Shown: piece by piece, positions 11,172-21,775 of the stretch
Layout: the number at the start of each line of letters is the position of its first letter
Numbering within the stretch: the stretch's first letter is position 1
DNA from: Amaranthus tricolor
Taxonomy: Eukaryota; Streptophyta; Magnoliopsida; Caryophyllales; Amaranthaceae
DNA length: 64,000 nucleotides
Direction of reading: 5' to 3'
Assembly (NCBI RefSeq): GCF_026212465.1
Contig: NC_080062.1
Location: forward strand, 2,066,001 to 2,130,000
Position numbers and translations under genes: made by a program
The notes under the pieces: model-generated
The model's input: only the letters and a program-made list of their open reading frames with translations
What the model was told of the DNA's origin: nothing
Database searches by the model: none

Positions 11172-11779
11172 TTTTTGTGTGTGAGTGAACTGTTGAGAAG
11201 GAGAAGCTGGGAAATTGGAAATGAAGTGAAGATGTTTTGTTGTATACTTGTATTTAGGCTACTGGAATTATATATCTTTTAACTTTATTTTATTTATTTT
11301 TATGTTATTACTTTATTAATTAAAAAATAATTAAGTTAAAATTGTTAAAAAAAAAATGGCGACAAATAAAAATATGCTACATGAAATTTTAGGTTTTTTA
11401 TAGGTTTTGTGACTTTTATAGCAACTAAAATTTGTATTTGACTTTTAAAAAAAATTTGTGTTGATTTGTTAAATGCTCAATTGACTTGTTCTCTCTTGAA
11501 CTATTTATTAGTATTAAGTAAAATTTTGTTAATGGTTACTAGTGTATTTGACTTATAAAAATGAGTGTAGAATCAAATAATATTTTTAATGGATTTATTA
11601 TATGAATATAAAATGTTAATTTAACCAAGTTAATTCAGTCTTATCTCAGTTTGAACAAGTTTCACTTGCATTGTACTGTATTGTATTCATTTTATTGTCA
11701 ATTTCTTCTCTTACGCATCTGAATCCCGTTCGTTCCTATCTTCATAATATAAACCTTATCAAGCGAGAAAAGTTCGAAA
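11172..11779. other. Intergenic spacer between the hydrolase and ABA4 genes
   Basis: This AT-rich spacer lies upstream of the hydrolase pseudogene, so its promoter relic should be within the first few hundred bases. No other feature was seen. Confidence 0.4.
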
Positions 11780-12050
11780 CATGTATATTTTTTTCGTCAT
11801 GGAAGACTAGATCAAGGTACATGATATAGTTGATGAATGAAAACTCAAAACATGTTTCATCATGGAAAACGAAATCAAAGTACATGATACAATTGATGTA
11901 TGAAAAAACCAGAAACATGTTGTTTCATCATGGAAGACAAGATCAAGGTACATGATACAATTGATGTATAAAACTCGAAACATGTATTTTTTTTCGTCAT
12001 TTATGACGAGATCAAGGTGCATGATACAGTTGATGTATGAATCAAAACCA
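11780..12050 (+). repeat. Tandem repeat, about four copies of a 70-bp unit
   Basis: A unit of about 70 bp, built on tcatggaagacnagatcaag followed by gtacatgatacaattgatg and a cgaaacatgt segment, occurs about four times with substitutions and small length changes. It lies immediately 3' of the ABA4 stop codon, so it probably overlaps the 3' untranslated region or the transcript end. Open frames through it are repeat artefacts. Confidence 0.75.
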
Positions 12051-12129
12051 CAACTAAACCAATACATCCTCACATCTAACCAAAACACTGAAACTGAATT
12101 CCTATGGAGCAAAACAATTAGATAAACAA

Positions 12130-14169
12130 TTAGATAATGTTATCAGTATGTCTAGTTTTCTCATCAGGTTTTGACAGTGTCTTTGTGATAAAATGGCTTA
12201 GAATTCCTATAGGACAGAAAAGCAAGCACATCGAAACTGAATGTCGAGTCTCGATATCCTCCTCCAAACCATCCTGATAAACTTGCCTGTTCACAAAGAT
12301 AGGATCGTATCAGTAAAAACCAGCTCGTCGTTTAAAGCTCAATCATACCTTAGAAGGGTCGACGAGAGAAACCTGGCTGCAAATAGGTCTACTACGAGCA
12401 GATGAATCCATGCCGATGCTAATGTCATTTCACTAGAAAACATTTTTGCTATACCTTGTAGCTAGATATCGCACACAAATTCAAAACCATGATTTACAAA
12501 TTAGTTTGTGACTAAATCGATTGTTAAGGCTAATGATACTAACCTCCGGTAGCCAGTATTTACTCGCAAACATCAATCGTATGGTTTCAGGAGTCCAAGA
12601 ACGGTACAAAAGATAGGCGTATAGAAGGCCTAGCACAAGGTATGGTATGCTACTTCTCATAGTCTTCTTAGTCTGCAATAACCATCCATGTTTGACATTA
12701 TAGTTCCCCGTCTCTTAATCAGGTTATTACTATGAATACTTCTAATAAAACGAGCTTTTACTGGCTATATCAAAGAACCAACTTAACTAAAAGCTTAAGT
12801 TGATGGTTGTAGCTTCATAATATGTTATATACGCTATAACGCTCCTTCACACGAAAGGTCTTTGGACTAGAAGCGTGGACGCAACATACCTTGGCGCTAA
12901 TAAGATAACTTGAAATGAGGGATGGATAAGATTTGAAGCGGTGATATGGGATTCTGATACCATATCAAGAAATCAACTTAACCAAAAACTTAAGCTGATG
13001 GTTGTAGCCCTATATTATGTCATACACACTATCAAATTGTTATCTAGTCGTACTGTTTTTTTGAAAGAAAAATGATAAATGGTAAATTGAGAAGAATTCA
13101 AAGAAGTTCAATGCTGTCAATTGAAAACAGTTCGGAAAGTTTAGAGATGTTACAAGCTCGGCTTTTGGAGCAACGACCATAAGAGTGTAAAATGGGAGGA
13201 CAGCTGCAGTTCCTAATGTAAATGCACTGCTAGCGATTTGAGTATTCGCCAACCCTGGAAACACATCAAATGTCAAGTATAAAAGTCTGAATGTATGATG
13301 TAAAACGACCCTATACACCTCTTATATCAAGCAAACCCGAGATTTCATGATAAAGAGAAGGCTTACATGAGCAACATACTCCACAATTCTTTAGCGAAAG
13401 AATGGATTTGTCTGCTTTTGATCTAATATCAATTCTAAGGCCCCCGAGAAAACACCAACCATATTTTACCTCTGCTCTTAGCTTAGGCATTTGGTGACCG
13501 AAAAGTTCAGTGCTTGAACCTTGAATAGAGAGCACTAAACTTGGACTTGATCTCGGCTTATCATGATTTTTATGTACTTGAACGCGGCAATCTTTCTACA
13601 TCGAACAATCTTAATCGTTAAAAGGTTGAACAAGATCAAAGAAAATAACACTACAAGATTTTACTAAAGCTTAGTAATTAAAGTGGTTCATAGGAACTTG
13701 ATAGTAGGACATTGGATATAGGGGCGGCTAAACACCCACCTCTACTATGATTCTATACTATTTAATATTAATAGGATTTTTAATTGAATGGCTCGGGCTA
13801 TGTCCTAGGCATGCCTGAGCCTAGATTACCCTGGCTAGAGAGATGGTGATTGGTGAAACAAAGAAATGCATTTCTGCCATATTTACATTCAAAGAAGATG
13901 GTAATTTGGTAAATCATCTATCTCACCTACCTAAAAGGATGAATCTAGTCTCGGGTTTGCCTAGGTCATGACCCATAACCCAAGTCATTTTATTCAACAC
14001 AAGTGAAGAGATGAGTGTTTTGGCTCACCTTATATAGTATCTTAGATTCAACAAGCACGTAAAAACCAAAAATTTCAATACCAAAAGGGTTTTAAAAACC
14101 CAAATCCTAATTCCAATAGCAGAACATTTGCATTCAAAATTTACATAAAAAAAAAATGATAACTGGAAT

Positions 14170-14214
<45 letters not shown>

Positions 14215-14291
14215 GAAATAATTAAGAAATGAAAGAAAGTGGGTACCTTGGGAGAGATCTGGGGATAAGCAAAGCAAGAAGATAAAGCCAT
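12130..14291 (-). CDS. ABA4: ABA4 (ABSCISIC ACID DEFICIENT 4), neoxanthin synthesis membrane protein
   Basis: Six exons on the minus strand: 14291-14247, 13595-13367, 13254-13154, 12672-12544, 12461-12373, 12286-12130. The sum is 750 bases, in phase throughout, giving 249 aa; the Arabidopsis protein is about 220 aa. All introns have GT and AG ends. Residues 1 to about 90 are a poorly conserved plastid-targeting region starting [15 protein letters not shown]. The conserved membrane part follows: [77 protein letters not shown] and [13 protein letters not shown]. These hydrophobic stretches make about four membrane spans. ABA4 is a chloroplast-envelope or thylakoid membrane protein needed to convert violaxanthin to neoxanthin, a precursor of abscisic acid. 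Intron 3 carries a TRIM element and intron 1 a long homopolymer, but the coding sequence looks intact. Confidence 0.95.
12768..13034 (-). mobile_element. TRIM of the same family, in ABA4 intron 3
   Basis: Direct 72-bp repeats at 12768-12839 and 12963-13034 flank a short internal region. Read on the minus strand, the right repeat is followed at once by tggtatcagaatccc (12962-12948), a primer-binding site for initiator Met-tRNA. The repeats share their core (caaccatcagcttaa and gttaagttg-like segments) and their exact 72-bp length with the element at 8811-9094, so the two are one family. The ends have drifted (TA where CA is expected), and no target duplication is visible, which suggests an older insertion. 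Confidence 0.82.
14171..14212 (+). repeat. Poly-A tract of about 40 bases in ABA4 intron 1
   Basis: An almost pure run of A on the plus strand lies just 3' of exon 1 of ABA4. On the transcribed strand it is a run of T following the first splice donor. Its length is probably unstable and may be imprecise in the assembly. Confidence 0.9.
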
Positions 14292-14711
14292 ACCAGAAGA
14301 AGCAAAAGGAAAAACCACAACTTTCAATAGAAAGTAGAAACTAAAAAACACCACTAATTCCAAAAGACAATGAGAAAGTATAGTGAATAGTTCAAGGCAA
14401 CAAAATAGACAAATGCCCACTTATTTATTGATGATTATAGATAACTTTAATGTTGGTTTGACATCATCCATGAAAGGAAATAATGGAAGCTAGAAACCCC
14501 ATTGACGAACGAGCAAAAAGGAGAAAACTTTGTTTTTTAAGGCATAAATATTGTATCATATCCATGAAATCCATGTGCTTTTTTGTTGTTTTCTTTCCAT
14601 ATTTTTTGGCACTTTTGCCTTACTTTTGAGTCATTTTTTCAGTTTCTGAGTTTCATGATTACTTAACAATCAATGAAATTAAGAGTTATGAGTACAATTC
14701 CAACACTAAAT

Positions 14712-14812
14712 AGTGGCTTCAAGTTTGGAGGTGCTCATCTTGGCTTGCAAATTTATAAATTTTCATGTTTGAAGTAGCTTTTTTTAAAGAATTGGAAGTA
14801 GCTTATTTTAGT
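14712..14812 (+). repeat. Left arm of a 101-bp inverted repeat (partner 17939-18039)
   Basis: This arm starts agtggcttcaagtttggagg, ends gcttattttagt, and matches the reverse complement of 17939-18039 with only a few differences over 101 bp. The two arms enclose about 3.1 kb that includes two lipase-like exons. No clear target duplication is seen outside the arms. Confidence 0.85.
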
Positions 14813-15642
14813 GGAACCAAATGATAATATAAGCTAAACAAGAATCAACCAAATTCTAATTTCATTAGCCAAGGTCTTTCCCAAATGGAAAATGGTTCCA
14901 CAAAAAGATTTAGCCAAATGATAATATTGCGTTCCGTGAGGAGAAAGAGCTGGTTAGCTCCTTTATCTTTATAGCTTTTCCCTTCCATTTTGAATTTATT
15001 ACCATACTCGTAACATGTCATTTCCTCAATGCCGAGTGGCTCTCTCATAGTCGGGGTTGAAGGTGTAGGATATAAGTTTTTACCCCTGATTTTTTATTGT
15101 AAATATCATCAGTAACTTCACATAAATAATAAACATAAATGATTTAAGAGCCATGTTTCTATATTCCGTAAAAAAAAAAAGTACAATATTTTTTGGCTCT
15201 ATCGAGAATGGACAATACCATGCTCGTTGTCTAATGAATATAAACTTGTAATACAGAACGTCTTAGAATACTGAATATGTCCATTTCAATTCTATTCAAG
15301 AAAATGCCACTCCTTTTGTTTTGAAGTTGTAGGCCATCACTGTAATCAAGAGCATTTTGGGTTTAACTACCATTGTCCTCAGGACCTCGACTATTTTAAT
15401 GTTGACATCTTTACCGTACCAAAATGGGTTATACTTTATGATTCTTGCTTAAACTCAAAATGAGATACTAAATGTGGAAAGTGGTCTGTTATTCAAAGAC
15501 AAGAGAGCAACATTTTTGCTTCTCGATTTTCAAGTTGAAATGTTGCACTCGTACATGTTTTGTCTTGCAGGGTTCCCTTCTCTCCCCCTTCCCGTGCTTC
15601 TTCACAAATTCGACATGTTTTGGGTTTAATTCTTGAACTCAG

Positions 15643-16989
15643 GCAAACTATAATGCCATTGCTTACCAAGACAAACCGCGACTGAAGACAGCTGTTGAGA
15701 TGCTTCGCACAACAGATGAAATCGCTAGTCGGCTGGAGGAAGTATGTAATTTCTGTAATCCCATTATGCCGATATTTTCGTATAACAAGTACGCTCCGCC
15801 ATAAATTTTTTTTTTCCTGATGACAACTATGATATGACAAACTTACGAGTTAAGGTTTTTGGCATGAATTGCTTGTTCGGTTTTGCCTGGCCTTTTTGTT
15901 TTCTGAAAATCAATAGCTTGTGCAGGATTTCTTTTAGGACAACTATTTGATTTATCCATATGTGTGCTTGTGTTGTGTCGATAAAAGGCGCACTCTAGTA
16001 AGGAGAAAATTTTCATTTGAATTTTTTGCCAACGCCTATTTTTTCTCGACCACACAAAATTGAAAGTGTGGTACCCATGTCAGAGTGTCAAGGGTCACAC
16101 GGGTACTTCAAGTTAAGTGAAATGTTTGAATAACAATGCTTTCTGCACGGGGCATTTGGTCTATTGGATTGGGCCGAAAAGGATGCTAAACTCGGGCGTT
16201 CTGTACAGTTTCGGCTCTAATCAGCTGCTTCTATCTGAACACAAAAGGATGGTATTAACTTATCAATTACCACAAACAATGCCAAAGCTTTCACATTCCA
16301 TTACCCCAACGCCTTAAGTGGCTTCCACTTATGGTGGGGTTTGGAAGTGTCGGATGACCCTTTTGAATGATAAAACTAACAAAAAAGTTATTTATAATTA
16401 AGCTTGGTAGTAGACATTATGTGCAACTTCACATAAATATAAAATGCACGTAATTTAATGAAATATTTTACTTTAGTCAGTTATAATCTGAAACCAAAAG
16501 AAGTATAAATCTTTGCCCCATCGAAACAATGCCAAATCCTTAATCCCAAAAAATTGGGGTCAGCTACATGATTCAAAAGATCATTTCCACTGGTTGTCTA
16601 AATAGATTCTTCTTCTCTGATCATTTTCATTCAGGCCAATATTATGTTTTCTTGGCATTCTACGATTTAGGAGTAAACAATTTGCTTCTTCTGTTTAATT
16701 TCAGGGCAAATTCACTACTAAATTACTCATACTTTCATTCTTGGTTGTGTATGAAAAGGTCTCAATGCCGTTTTTGATCCTACATGGAGACGCTGATATA
16801 GTGACCAATCCCTCGGTAAGCAAGGCTTTATATGAAAAGGCGAGCAGCAAGGACAAAAAACTGCTTCTGTGCAAGGATTCTTATTACGCCATTCTCGAAG
16901 GCGAGCCAGACGATGTAATTGAAAGAGTTTTTGGTGATATCATATCTTGGTTAGATGAACATAGTACTGAAAATGCTGCTCAGAGCTGA
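15643..16989 (+). pseudogene. 3' fragment of a monoacylglycerol-lipase/caffeoylshikimate-esterase-like gene
   Basis: Two exons with GT/AG ends are visible: 15643-15741 (33 codons, including QDKPRLKTAVEMLRTTDEIA) and 16759-16989 (77 codons including the stop, starting VSMPFLILHGDADIVTNPSV and including SKALYEKASSKDKK). They match the C-terminal third of plant MAGL/CSE-type serine hydrolases, which act on monoacylglycerols or caffeoyl shikimate in lipid turnover or lignin synthesis. The catalytic Asp in HGDAD is present. Where the family has a His in a YHSLLEGEPD-like motif, this copy has Tyr (SYYAILEGEPDD). The exons with the nucleophile elbow (GxSxG) and the N terminus are missing, and nothing upstream to 14.3 kb restores them. 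I conclude it is a truncated, probably dead copy. The enclosing inverted repeat suggests capture or duplication. Confidence 0.82.
16520..16562 (-). repeat. Short retroposon 3'-tail fragment
   Basis: Read on the minus strand, gctgaccccaattttttggg followed by attaaggatttggcatt resembles the conserved 3' tail shared by some plant LINEs and SINEs (GGGATTAAGGCTTTG). It lies inside the intron of the lipase-like fragment. Only a short piece is preserved. Confidence 0.4.
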
Positions 16990-17938
16990 TCTCATACTAG
17001 GTGTTTGTAGTTCCTGTTTTGTTCTATACATAAATTTTGAGCTTTAAACGTATTTAGATGGTAGAAATATTGTTATTTTTTGAACCTTAAAACATTTATG
17101 TAGGTAATATACATTATACATGAAGTAAATATAATTGAATATATCACGTATTTCTACATTCTCCTTCTCCAGATCCCCTCCCTATGTATTGGAAGATGTC
17201 ATCGTTTGCTGAGACAACGATTCACTTAGATTTAAATCATTTTCTGATACGACAATTTTGACCCAAATTGACAAGCCAAGTTGGGCTTGTAGCAGAGCCA
17301 AAAACGTTGCTCTAGATAGTGTTTTTCCCCTTAAACACTGCACTTGATATCAATTTTTATTTAAATGTTTTTTCTTTTGCTAAAAATTAAAGCAACGAAG
17401 AGGTAATTCTAACGAGATTTAAACCTTGAACCTCCCATATATAAATTACTACAATGTTTATGATACTACCAACACCATATCACTTACCTTTTTATTGTAC
17501 TTATGTCCCATTTTCTTGTCGTTATTAAATTGTGGAAATAATTATGAAAAATTAGTGTAATTTTAAAATGAAAATCAATAATGAAAAGTTTAATGGTTAT
17601 AGTTGTTTAACTCCAATCATCTTATTTTCGTCACAAAATTCATTACCATTTGGAACTGTATTAGTAGATGTTAATGGAAAATTTCGAATAAAAGAATCAT
17701 TAAAATTTTATAATTATGGGAATCATATTTCATGAAAATTTACAATTCAAATCATTATTATTACCATCATTTACTATGATAAATAGATCGTTAGTACTTG
17801 ATAGTCGGTACTGTATTAAGAAAACAACTCAATCGAAACTACTAGTTTGATTCCAAAATAAGTTAAATACATACTATGTAGCATTAAATATTTAAGATCC
17901 ACAACTCATTCATAAATTTGAACATTACAATTTTAGAG
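16990..17938. other. AT-rich DNA downstream of the lipase fragment
   Basis: No exon could be assigned with confidence. A minus-strand open stretch near 17330-17190 (including SENDLNLSESLSQQ) is not backed by splice sites or family resemblance, so it is not called. Confidence 0.4.
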
Positions 17939-18039
17939 ACTAAAATAAGCTACTTCAAATTCTTTAAAAAAAGCTACTTCAAACATGAAAATTTATAACT
18001 TTGCAAGCCAAGATGAGCACCTCCAAACTTGAAGCCACT
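17939..18039 (-). repeat. Right arm of the 101-bp inverted repeat
   Basis: This is the partner of 14712-14812 in inverse orientation. It ends at cctccaaacttgaagccact. A further dispersed repeat begins 19 bp downstream, at 18058. Confidence 0.85.
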
Positions 18040-18057
18040 TAATTAATTTATAAACTT

Positions 18058-18171
18058 CAAGTCAACATAACCAGGACTATGGAGTGTTGAAATTGGTAAA
18101 AATAAATAAAATTGGTAGTGATAAAATGTGGTCGAGAAGCTTCTATGACTATCTGGTCTATTTTCATCAAT
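18058..18171 (+). repeat. Dispersed repeat, copy 1 (partner 26432-26550)
   Basis: A 114-bp segment running from caagtcaacataaccagg through gtggtcgagaagctt to ttttcatcaata recurs in direct orientation at 26432-26550 with a 4-base insertion and a few substitutions. It has no coding potential. It is probably a small non-autonomous element or a fragment of one. Confidence 0.8.
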
Positions 18172-18598
18172 AGAATTAATTAATTTTTTTATAGCTCAAT
18201 AACAATTTTTAAGTAATCCCAATTCATATATTCAAAAAAATATATATTTTAAATATACCCCTGTTAATATTTTTCAAGCTCATAGAAATCAAAATTAATA
18301 AATACTAGTATAATCTTTAGAACACCTGCTCATCATCACAGAACAATCAAATCCAACCTTGACTTCCAAATTCAAAAAACAAGATTTCAGAATAAACTCA
18401 AATTATTTTCAATCATTTACATAAAAATTTTAAAGAAAATAAATTTATCAAAATTAGCCATAAATCAGCTCCAAAATAATTTAAGTCTTGCAAATTTTTT
18501 CTTAGCTAAAACATAAATCCATCACATAAAACAATTAAAAACTTCCAAATCTAAATTTTAAAACCTAAAAATTAAAATTAATGATATTAGATATTTAC

Positions 18599-18957
18599 CT
18601 TTCTAAGAATCATGTCTAGAAGCTCTGCTCCAGCTTTTGAATCATATACTTCTGCTTTTTGGCTAAAAACCACAAATAAAACATAATTTTAAATTACTAA
18701 TTAACATCAATAAATATAATTTAATTACCAAAATAGAAAGAAAAAAAAAAGTTAAAATCTCAAAAGAAAAAGTACCTTCGTTGCCATCTTAAGGACATGG
18801 TAAGATTACTAGCTAAAAACCCAACTCGTTTAGGTTTAGGGCAAACAATGACCGAACCCGAACCTTTACGATCCGATAGCGAAACTGCAACAGGGCCCCT
18901 CATCTCTTCACAACAACCTAACACCATGGAATTTTGTTGAATTTCCCACCTATTCAT
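18599..18957 (-). CDS. 5' part of a conserved-looking plant gene of unknown function
   Basis: Two coding exons are in phase: 18957-18776 (60 codons plus 2 bases, starting MNRWEIQQNSMVLGCCEEMR and including GPVAVSLSDRKGSGSVIVCP) and 18662-18599 (ending AGAELLDMILRK). Both junctions have GT and AG. A leader exon of about 19420-19327, rich in CT, and a leader intron ending ttttttag near 18991 precede the ATG, as in many plant housekeeping genes. The peptide resembles small plant proteins of unknown function that I recall having a CCEEMRGP and CPKPRR-like start. No further exon was found between 18598 and 16990, where DNA is very AT-rich and repeats intrude, so the gene is probably truncated or its last exon is unrecognisable. 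No domain is known to me. Confidence 0.6.
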
Positions 18958-19529
18958 TTTCTTTTTCTTTTTCCTTTTGTTGAAACGCCTAAAAAACAAA
19001 AACTCACAAAATTAATTTCTCAGATCTTCATCAAATCATCACCGATCATAATCAAAACAATTTCATCATCCATAAACGTTAAAAATCAATCTAGATCTAG
19101 CAAAAATATAACCAATATAAGTTTTTCTGTAAATATAAATTTGAATAAACCATTTTTTTATGGTAGATCTGATCTAAGAAAATCAAATCCCAAACGAGTA
19201 TTTTTAATTTATAATTATAATTAAGTTGTATGATTGGAGCCTTAAAATTAGGAAATTAGACCTAAATCTAAGAATAATTGATTAAAAATAGAATTAAAAA
19301 GGTGAAAATTAGAGATTAATACAGTACCTTAGAAAGAAGGGAGAAAAATAAAATTAGGGGAGAGAATGAGGAAGAAAGGGCGAAAGAGAAAATGGGGAGC
19401 AAAGACATGATTTACAGTGGAGTCTTTTCCCATAGTAATGTTAAAAGTAAAATTATTTTCCACTTGCATGAATTTGAAAAATATTTCTCACAATACTATT
19501 CAGGTGGCAAATTTTTATTTTAAACATTT

Positions 19530-21775
19530 CAGAAAAAATCGCTAAATGAGATAGCGGTTTGCCTTAATCAGTAAACCGCCACATGATGTAGCTGTTTGGT
19601 CAGGGCAAACCGCCATCTCATTTAGCGGTTTTGTCCTGGTAAACCGCCATCTCATGTGGCGGTTTGCTCTGTGCCCGTGCAACGTATTATTTTTTTCTTT
19701 CAATTCCCATAAATTACGAACTAGCTTGATTTGAAAACATTAATTATGAAAATAATGCGAAGATATATTACCATCATGGAAAGTGATACAAGTTGTTCAA
19801 CGCATACAAATTGATACAAAGTGTTTTTTTAAACTATAAGCCCCGGCCCCTTTTGTTGTGCGCACCGGTGGATGAGCATGGTGTGTACTCGTCAACCTCT
19901 GCAATGACATTAAGAGTGGGAGCTCGTCAACTCTCTTATATGTTATGACAAATCCGTATTTATTTTTTACAAAATGAACGATTGACTTCACCTTGAACGC
20001 TGGATCAACTCTGATCATATCCACGACAAGATCAACAACAAATTCAGAACTAAGGAGGGGATGGTCGTCACTATAATGTGCTGAGCATCTTGATTATGAC
20101 CCTTATATCACACAATCTTAAATGATCCCGTGGCGGTCATAATAGCTCGCATCCTCCATTCACAACCTATATCCTCCGCATTAGTGCATTGGATAACGTA
20201 CTTTGAAGGCTCTGACTCAATCACATGGAAGTTTCTATTGTTAGAAATCGCCCATGCTTTAATATTCTTCTTAAACTCTTGCCCTATCCTAAAGTTCCAT
20301 TTTCATTCATGGAGTTGTCATCGTTCCAGGTAATCCATGCATCAATCAATCTTTGATCAACCTCATCAATTCTAAGTCAGTCTTAAGATGGAGCACCATC
20401 TCTAATCGCTGCATCTAGAGCTTCTCTTCTGTCATCATCCTCCTCTGAATTAGAATCAATATGCTCATCCTTCTGATCTAAAGAGTCAACCTCGTTCGCA
20501 TTACGCCTATCTAAGTGATTCGTGGAAAAGGTGTTCATTTCACCACCACCAATGCCACATGAATGAGTTGGAGAGGTAAACTCATCGAAGTGCTCATTGA
20601 CGTAATTTGGGTTACTTGACATTTCTGTGAATGTATCATGGCGTACACTAGAACCTGATTCTGGAAGTTCCATGCTAATCATGACTTCCCTCGCATTATC
20701 CAAATTTGCAACCAATTCAACATAAACCTCCATTGCCGTTCCAGGGGCTTGTGATGCCGCATAAGCAAGAGCACTTATGCTTTCATCATTCTAAATCGGG
20801 AGTAACACATTTTTCCCAGTCACCGGATATTTCATCTCCATTTTTAACATAAAAGAGTTGCGATCACAACCAATTACATCACAGATTTGCTATGAAACGC
20901 CTCAAAATCAGTATTCTAACGATAGATAAACATCACTGTGTTTAATTCTTCATTATACACAACATCGAATCCAGTATAACTTACTTCCCCACCCCAATAC
21001 ACTATAACGGGATAATGATCCATATTCTGCAAACACAAGCATGTTTTTCATGTGATTTTACATACACTTTATTTTTGATTGTGAGTAAGGAAAATGTAAA
21101 TATGAATACAAGAATGTGTAACATTAAAGTATTACAACACTTATTAGAAGGTTGAATTCAAATATAAAGCTAACAATACCATGAATATATACTAAAACCA
21201 TTAAACTAACCCTACAAAGTAGTAAATTTTCATTGAAGCATTTCATCAAACACTTTATATGCATACAAACCAAATCATAAAATTCAACTACAAATGTGTA
21301 AAATGTAAGCTTAAATCATGAAATCAAGAGAATGTAACAAACAATCAATGTATTTATAACTTCAAATGACAACAATAATGAACAAAAAATCAATTTGCAA
21401 ATTAAAAAAAATTAGGGTTATATTCATACCTCAAATGAGGATGAAAATGAACAAGTAAGGAAGAAGAAGAAGATGGCAATGTAGTTGATTAATTTAGTTG
21501 AATGAGAGAAATTGTGAGTATGAAGTAAATGAGGAGTGTAGAATTTTTTTTTATAGAGAACCCGCAGCAAGTAAATGAGGAGAAGAAATGAGATGCAATG
21601 AACAAAACAGCAAGCAATGGCGTTTTGTACAGCTACAAAACCGCCACTTGAGATGGCGGTTTTGTGGGAAATTAATTTTTTTTTTTTTAAAAAAACATTT
21701 AATGCAAACCACTAAGTGAGGTAGCGGTTATGTTAAAATTCCTAAGCAAACCGCTAAGTGAGGTAAAAAAAAAGA
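19530..21775 (-). mobile_element. Decayed MULE with GC-rich hairpins at both ends
   Basis: Both ends carry hairpins built on AAACCGCCA and TGGCGGTTT: several at 19545-19665 and others at 21635-21750. The best right-hand one has 12-bp arms (ACAAAACCGCCA) and a 7-base loop. Between them, on the minus strand, lie broken pieces of a mudrA-like protein in the expected order. The first is WGGEVSYTGFDVVYNEELN (about 21000-20930), then an acidic N-terminal ORF (20733-20383), EWRMRAIMTA (about 20170-20140) and DPAFKVKSIVHFVKNKYGF (about 20010-19950). The catalytic domain is missing. Exact ends and target duplication could not be fixed. The element lies immediately upstream of the gene at 18.6-19.4 kb and may have replaced part of its promoter. 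Confidence 0.75.
19797..20733 (-). pseudogene. Broken N-terminal half of a mudrA-like transposase
   Basis: Three open segments separated by stops and frame changes correspond to the N-terminal domain, the zinc-binding segment and the helix before the catalytic domain of MULE transposases. The last is the counterpart of DPSIKVSVVRQMVK in the intact-ended element at 3.0-5.1 kb. DNA for the DDE catalytic domain is absent, so this is an internally deleted derivative. Confidence 0.7.

Noticed and set aside
11807..12112. 101-aa minus-strand ORF with repeats
   Set aside because: It is translation of the 70-bp tandem repeat behind ABA4.
14169..14420. 83-aa minus-strand ORF ending in a Phe run
   Set aside because: Only [15 protein letters not shown] (14291-14247) is the real first exon of ABA4. 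The rest is leader and the poly-T intron tract.
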